This document shows, piece after piece, positions 59,666-64,000 of a stretch of DNA of 64,000 bases. The notes below the pieces were generated by a model. It was not told the origin of the DNA and did not search any database. It saw nothing but the letters and a program-made list of their open reading frames with translations. Location of the stretch: positions 1,104,501 to 1,168,500 of the forward strand of contig VICG01000001.1 of NCBI GenBank assembly GCA_008692225.1, read 5' to 3'. The stretch's first letter is position 1, and each line of letters begins with the position of its first letter. The translations under genes and the position numbers were made by a program. The stretch comes from Monilinia fructicola (lineage: Eukaryota > Ascomycota > Leotiomycetes > Helotiales > Sclerotiniaceae).

Positions 59666-60198
59666 GTTAAGCTTGGTAAAGGGCGGATTGGAATTTTAAT
59701 CAGAGGAAGAGATTTTTTGACACAGCACAATGGGCGAAGAAGCTGTGCTTTTTAAGATTCTAGGAATACTCTTCACGCGCCTTGTGATGTCTGCTTCGCG
59801 TCTTTAATTCCAAATACGGTCACTTGCCAAAAGAACGCCTATATTTATTGCAAGGTTTCTGACTCAAATACGAATTAGCGTTGCTTTCGCTTACGTTCTC
59901 GATGCCAGATCTCCTTTACAAGGGCTTTCGTGCGGTAGGAGGGGTACTATGATGAATTGATATGCATTGCTTATGCAGATAGCTACTGTATCTAGACATG
60001 GCTGTGCGTGTCGGGCATTCGTGCAGCAGGATATCAAATCCTGTGTGATCTGTTCGCAGTCCCATATTTAAGATTAGCGACGAGAAGATAACTTAAGCAA
60101 TGGCTGTCATCGTGGGGTCGTAAATCATTGACTGTATAGCCTCAGTATAGAAAATCACACGGCATCTCCTTGATCCCAAAGGCGAAGCAAATAGCGCA
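59666..60198. other. Divergent intergenic region
   Basis: 533 bases between the divergent starts of the small beta-rich gene and the cyanovirin-like gene; it should contain both promoters. No coding exon is seen. Confidence 0.45.
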
Positions 60199-61742
60199 AT
60201 GGTATTCAGTCACAAAGCCAGGTCTATCAGATTGAAAGAACCAGTCTTACCGATCGGAGCTCGGCATAATCTTCACGAGCTTGAAATCAACCTAATAACT
60301 CGAACGGCACCGCAAATAATAGATCTTGATGATTATATAGGAAATCAGGAAGGAGAATTTATCCTCGGCGGGAATGAATTCTCGCGTACATCAAGACATG
60401 TCATAGTCAGAGGGTCAACACTTCATGCCCAACTTCCTTTCGGAACGAGTGGACAATTCATGCAAGCAAAACTGAATCTTGACCTTGTTCTATTTTTTGA
60501 TGCAGTCTCGGGCGAGGTTCAATTTGTTAAACCGTACGTACTCCTTGTCCTCAAATGAGAAAAATCCCTCTTGTCCAATAAGTAAAGCGTGATGTTATAG
60601 GTCAAGACAGCTTGCACTCAGCTGCAGCAATTTCACTCTGGAATCTGGCTCAATGCTGAGCGCTATCTGCCTTAAAAAGAATGGCAGGCTCAAAAAAGAC
60701 ACAATCGACCTTAACCAGCACTTGGGCTTTGAAGGCGAAACTTTACGACTAGGCCGAACGGGCTTCAGGGAAGCTGGAGTAAAAGGTGATGAAAGCTTTT
60801 GGCTCGATGGCCTCAATCTCTGCGGAAATTTTACAGGCCCGTTGACGCACAAGGGGAACCTGATCGTAGAGACATGCGTTGACCTGGCGATACACCTCGA
60901 GAATGACGATGGTAAGCTGGTTTGGAAAGACGAGTAAGTACCACCCCCAGTTTACCCTTAGAATACCGAATTTCTGCTCACTTTCTTGTCTAGACAAAAC
61001 TTTCTTGGCCATCTGTTCGGCCGCGATGGAGTCATTGTGCAATATTTGGAGCCTTTGCCCGTGATCGGTCTCTTAACAGCCTTCATTCATAGAATTGCGG
61101 GAAATGATGTGGGCCAGCCCTTTACTTGCTTCCTCAAAGATCTATTGAGTAACAACTAATGGACATAACTCTCCAGGATGAGGCTGGACGTGCCTTTGTG
61201 AAGTCTACGGGTGCATCCATTGTATACGCTGGATGTCTGATCCTCAGTATCGTGACGGTAAATCCGGTTGGCCTTGGGCTGATAGCTGCTTTCCTGACGC
61301 CTGTAGCTATCAAAGCCGAGGAGCACATTGCCAATCATACCATTGGAGACGTGGCCATTCGAGATAGCATTAAGCGTGCTGCTAATGATTATCTGAAAGA
61401 GATCATTATCAACAGTCTGGCTGCGGGAGGAGCGGGGCCCTGGCTTGTCAGAAAAATACGAAATCAAAGACAGGCATTTGAGCAAGAGGCCAAGACATTG
61501 CTAGATCAGAGTACGAAAGAAGTTCTTGGGGACTATGTTTCTGGCAATCTAAGCGCCGCGTACGTAGCCCTTTCCCCCTTCCACCCCAGTCCAAACGCCA
61601 CCATTCATCCCACGCCAAAACTGACTCTGTTCTATATTCTCTCAGAGCTATAAATGATGCATGGAATTTGATAGAGACGCAGTTAAGCTGCTGCGATAGA
61701 ATTCCTTTCCCGGTGATAGGACAGGACGCGCCCAACTTTTGA
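60199..61742 (+). CDS. Cyanovirin-N homology (CVNH) protein with hydrophobic C-terminal region
   Basis: Exons 60199-60533, 60601-60933, 60994-61108, 61177-61559 and 61646-61742 keep frame and give 420 residues. Residues about 118-222 read as a CVNH repeat pair: CSNFTLESGSMLSAICLKK, IDLNQHLGFEGETLRLG, then NLIVETCVDLAIHLENDDGK, matching the family pattern of Cys, aliphatic strands, IDLNxxI and NDDGxL. The first 111 residues (IIDLDDYIGNQEGEFILGG) look like a second, more diverged copy lacking the Cys residues. CVNH domains are sugar-binding, typically mannose oligosaccharides. Residues about 230-420 are unlike CVNH: GRDGVIVQYLEPLPVIGLLT, then a strongly hydrophobic SIVYAGCLILSIVTVNPVGL and an amphipathic tail. 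No signal peptide is seen, so the lectin part is probably cytosolic or released unconventionally. The fusion is unusual. Confidence 0.75.
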
Positions 61743-62548
61743 AAGAGGTCTAGAATTAAATTGAAGTAATAGATCACTACAACATATGATGTACTTTTGA
61801 ATTGAGAAGTGTTTTTCTGATAAAAAATCATATAGATGTTATATCTAATTTATCACTCGAAAAAAAACGTATAATAATATTTATAAATTTGCTATCCAAT
61901 GCGACGGGCGCTACACTCGGGGAGGGGCAAGTACCATGGCGGTTAGTATATAATAATGATACTTGTACTTTGCAAGTGAACGGAATAAGATTATTTTTAT
62001 ATTGACAAGACCTCGGGATGTTCTTGAGGTCGATATAAGCCTTGTTCGGTACCTTAATATTCCGATAGGTAGGAGAAACATGGAAGGTTAGATTTGGGTG
62101 TGGATTGGTAATCTAAATAACGGGGCCAGAGTTCCACGCTAATGACTAAGCTAGATCAATCATGTGACTGGTGATAAAACCACCCCTCCATTACACTTTT
62201 ACTCTGTACTTGGGTGGTATTGTTTTGGGTCTATGCCGGGGTAAAAATCTACAAAATAAAGTAGTATATCGTTTAAATTCTTTTTTATATATTATAAAAC
62301 TTCCATTCTTAAGAATTTAAATATACCAAACGTTTATTTTTTAATTTGATAATACTATATTCCAGAAAGGCTCTTTGCTATTATCAAGTCCTCCCTCCAA
62401 TTGAGCTTTCCAGAGTCCAAAGTCCAAAGTCCAGAGTCCAGAGTCCAAAGTCCAGAGTCCAAAGTCCAGAGCTCCATCAGCAAGCAATCCATTTTCACCA
62501 ACACCAACACCGCCATCAAAAATCTTTTGCGTTCGAAATTAATTCAAC
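61743..62548. other. AT-rich intergenic region
   Basis: No gene. AT-rich from 61800 to 62350, then the heptamer array at 62412-62467 just before the next gene. Confidence 0.5.
62412..62467. repeat. Heptamer tandem repeat, unit AGAGTCC/AAAGTCC
   Basis: Eight consecutive 7-base units that alternate irregularly between the two variants. It ends about 80 bases before the start codon of the next gene, thus probably lies in its leader or core promoter. Confidence 0.95.
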
Positions 62549-63315
62549 ATGGGAGCTGCACCATCTAAAAACTTGGCTAAAGCTTCCAAAGCTGCATCTT
62601 TGTCCGCTTCAAATACTGCACGCAAATATCCAACTCGAAGTCCATCTACTACATCCCCGCGCACAAATGTAGAACCCAATCGACCAAGTCCTTCCACAAA
62701 GTTAGGACCTACTGTTCATCCTGAGATAAGCTCGACATCGAAAAGAGATCAATGTTCGTCCCCTTTCAATCAGCTTCAACATTCCTTCCGGGATTATTGT
62801 CTTTCCGTGGTTTTAGATGGCAAATTGTGGGCTTTCGATTCAATAAAGATATACTGACACATTCCCTTCACATAGCAATAGATTTTGACGCCTCTGATCC
62901 AGATATTGGACTCAACTCCCGTCTTCGAGAACTCGGTCCTGTTACACCTTCACCTACTCTCTCCAATTCTTCTACATTCAATCGAGCCTCGGCACAAGAT
63001 CCTACCACATCCGATGGAACCTTCGTCCCTTCCGCTTCTACACCTTCTCAGTCGATATATCCAACTACAAATAACCCCGCAGTCTCGCTTCTGACGGCAA
63101 GGTATAGGATAGCAGAGGAAGCAGAACAGGAATTTGAGAAGATCGGTAGAAAGGGATTTGAGGGAAGAAAATATCTGGATGTTGCTACTATTCGAACGGT
63201 GTTGGTTTACAGATCTGAAGGTATGCCTGATGCGGAAATTGAGAGAAGGTTGGAATTAAGAAGTGGAGTGGTAAAGAGTTTGGGAGGGAGGGTAGTGAGT
63301 GTGGCCGGGCTGTAA
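62549..63315 (+). CDS. Small protein with helix-turn-helix-like C-terminus, possible N-myristoylation
   Basis: Exons 62549-62753 and 62876-63315, joined over a 122-nt intron (GTTCGT donor, ACATAG acceptor), give 214 residues. The N-terminus MGAAPSK fits the MGxxxS pattern for N-myristoylation, though this is not proven. The first 120 residues are Ser/Thr/Pro-rich and probably disordered. The ordered C-terminal part starts with LTARYRIAEEAEQEFEKIGR and then TIRTVLVYRSEGMPDAEIER and LELRSGVVKSLG, which reads as helix, turn and second helix, like the HTH proteins conserved in filamentous fungi that recognise the phrase VLVYRSEGMPDAEIERRL. No enzymatic motif is present. Role unknown; a membrane-tethered or regulatory function is only possible. 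Confidence 0.7.
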
Positions 63316-64000
63316 TGCGAGGATACGAGAGGGAATATCAAATTCTCGGATTCTACTTTGAAAGCAAGCCAAGGTTGGCGATTTGATTCTGCTTACGCTA
63401 TAGGCGTTAACCTCCCCCTCCAAATACTCTTCCTCTATGGTATCAACATATGGAATTCTTTGGCTGGGGCCAAAGGTGTAAAACTATAATGAATTACGAA
63501 GGGGCTCGTGAAAATGGCCAGCCGGCATGACTTCGAGCGGGTGAAGGGACTTTCTGATATGGATGAAAGCTATGCATAATATATCAGGATGACACGAGCA
63601 AGGCTTTTGTCTCGCAATGGGTAATAGTTGTCAGTGATAGAGAGAATTGTCATAAAATGGTGGAAGGATATGTGCATAAGTCAAAAGGCTGTTGCCGTCT
63701 AGTCTACACTCTGTCTCCCTCGTCCGGCAAGTCTCGTATGGAATAGCGATCAAACTATCCATTCCCTTCTCCTTCTCTTTATCAGATCAGATTAGGGAGT
63801 ATCGATGAGTAGGTATGTATGTATGTATGTATGTATGTATATCTAGCTAATTGTCGCAATCATCAATAACTCATCTCTGAAATTCATCTCGCCATGCAGA
63901 TTGCGGGGCATTTGGGGCATTACTTTTGGAGCTACTCGAGTATTCTGCCGGGCGGTGTGGCGGGAACGTCGAGAGCATCCATCTAGACTACCCGTACTCT
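63316..64000. other. Downstream region with microsatellite
   Basis: 3' UTR of the previous gene and about 600 bases without a recognised exon. Contains the GTAT array at 63813-63841. Confidence 0.45.
63813..63841. repeat. Tetranucleotide repeat, unit GTAT
   Basis: Seven consecutive copies of the 4-base unit. Confidence 0.95.

Noticed and set aside
1..64000. tRNA, rRNA and CRISPR-like arrays
   Set aside because: No tRNA T-loop/anticodon arrangement or rRNA was recognised by eye, and the tandem arrays have no spacers; a dedicated tRNA scan would be decisive.

Overview
The window is nuclear DNA from a filamentous ascomycete. The genes are spliced, with short introns (mostly about 50-70 nt) that have GT...AG ends and often a CTAAC- or CTAAT-like branch site. 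The gene set (Ayr1-type reductase, PAPS reductase, Ser2-type phosphatase, RRT8-like protein, cyanovirin-N homologue, MFS efflux pump, Ser/Thr-rich surface protein) is typical of Pezizomycotina. The mixture of gene islands and long AT-rich gene-poor blocks would suit a Leotiomycete such as a Botrytis/Sclerotinia relative, but that placement is inference.

Layout. 1-6 kb: a membrane-anchored methyltransferase (+), an acyl-DHAP reductase (-) and a membrane acyltransferase (-). 6-14.8 kb: gene-poor, with two or three weak small-gene candidates and several microsatellites. 14.9-26.7 kb: PAPS reductase, an RRT8-like membrane protein with an apparent one-base frameshift, a 1,199-residue mucin-like secreted protein and phosphoserine phosphatase. 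26.7-35.4 kb: a G-rich heptamer minisatellite, a gene remnant, then an AT-rich and probably RIP-eroded block. 35.4-42.3 kb: two paralogous homeobox-like genes (one carrying an in-frame octapeptide minisatellite), an inverted repeat between them and a small related-looking ORF. 43.9-50.3 kb: an MFS exporter divergent from one short-chain dehydrogenase (SDR), then a second, probably mitochondrial, SDR. 51-53.5 kb: a secreted conserved protein. 55.5-61.8 kb: three neighbouring genes that look like a lectin/membrane-active locus (a large beta-rich then helical protein with a hydrophobic C-terminus, a small beta-rich protein, and a cyanovirin-N domain joined to a hydrophobic tail). 62.5-63.3 kb: a small protein with a helix-turn-helix-like C-terminus.

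How they work together. The core metabolic genes are unlinked housekeeping functions (sulfate assimilation, serine synthesis, ether-lipid/phosphatidate precursors). The two parts most likely to hold something new are the homeobox-like pair in the AT-rich island and the 55.5-61.8 kb lectin/membrane locus. Several otherwise intact genes carry a single-base reading-frame break, which could be pseudogenisation but looks equally like base-level assembly error; this limits what can be claimed about those genes. Splice sites were placed by eye from reading frame and consensus, and family names come from motif recognition, not from searches.
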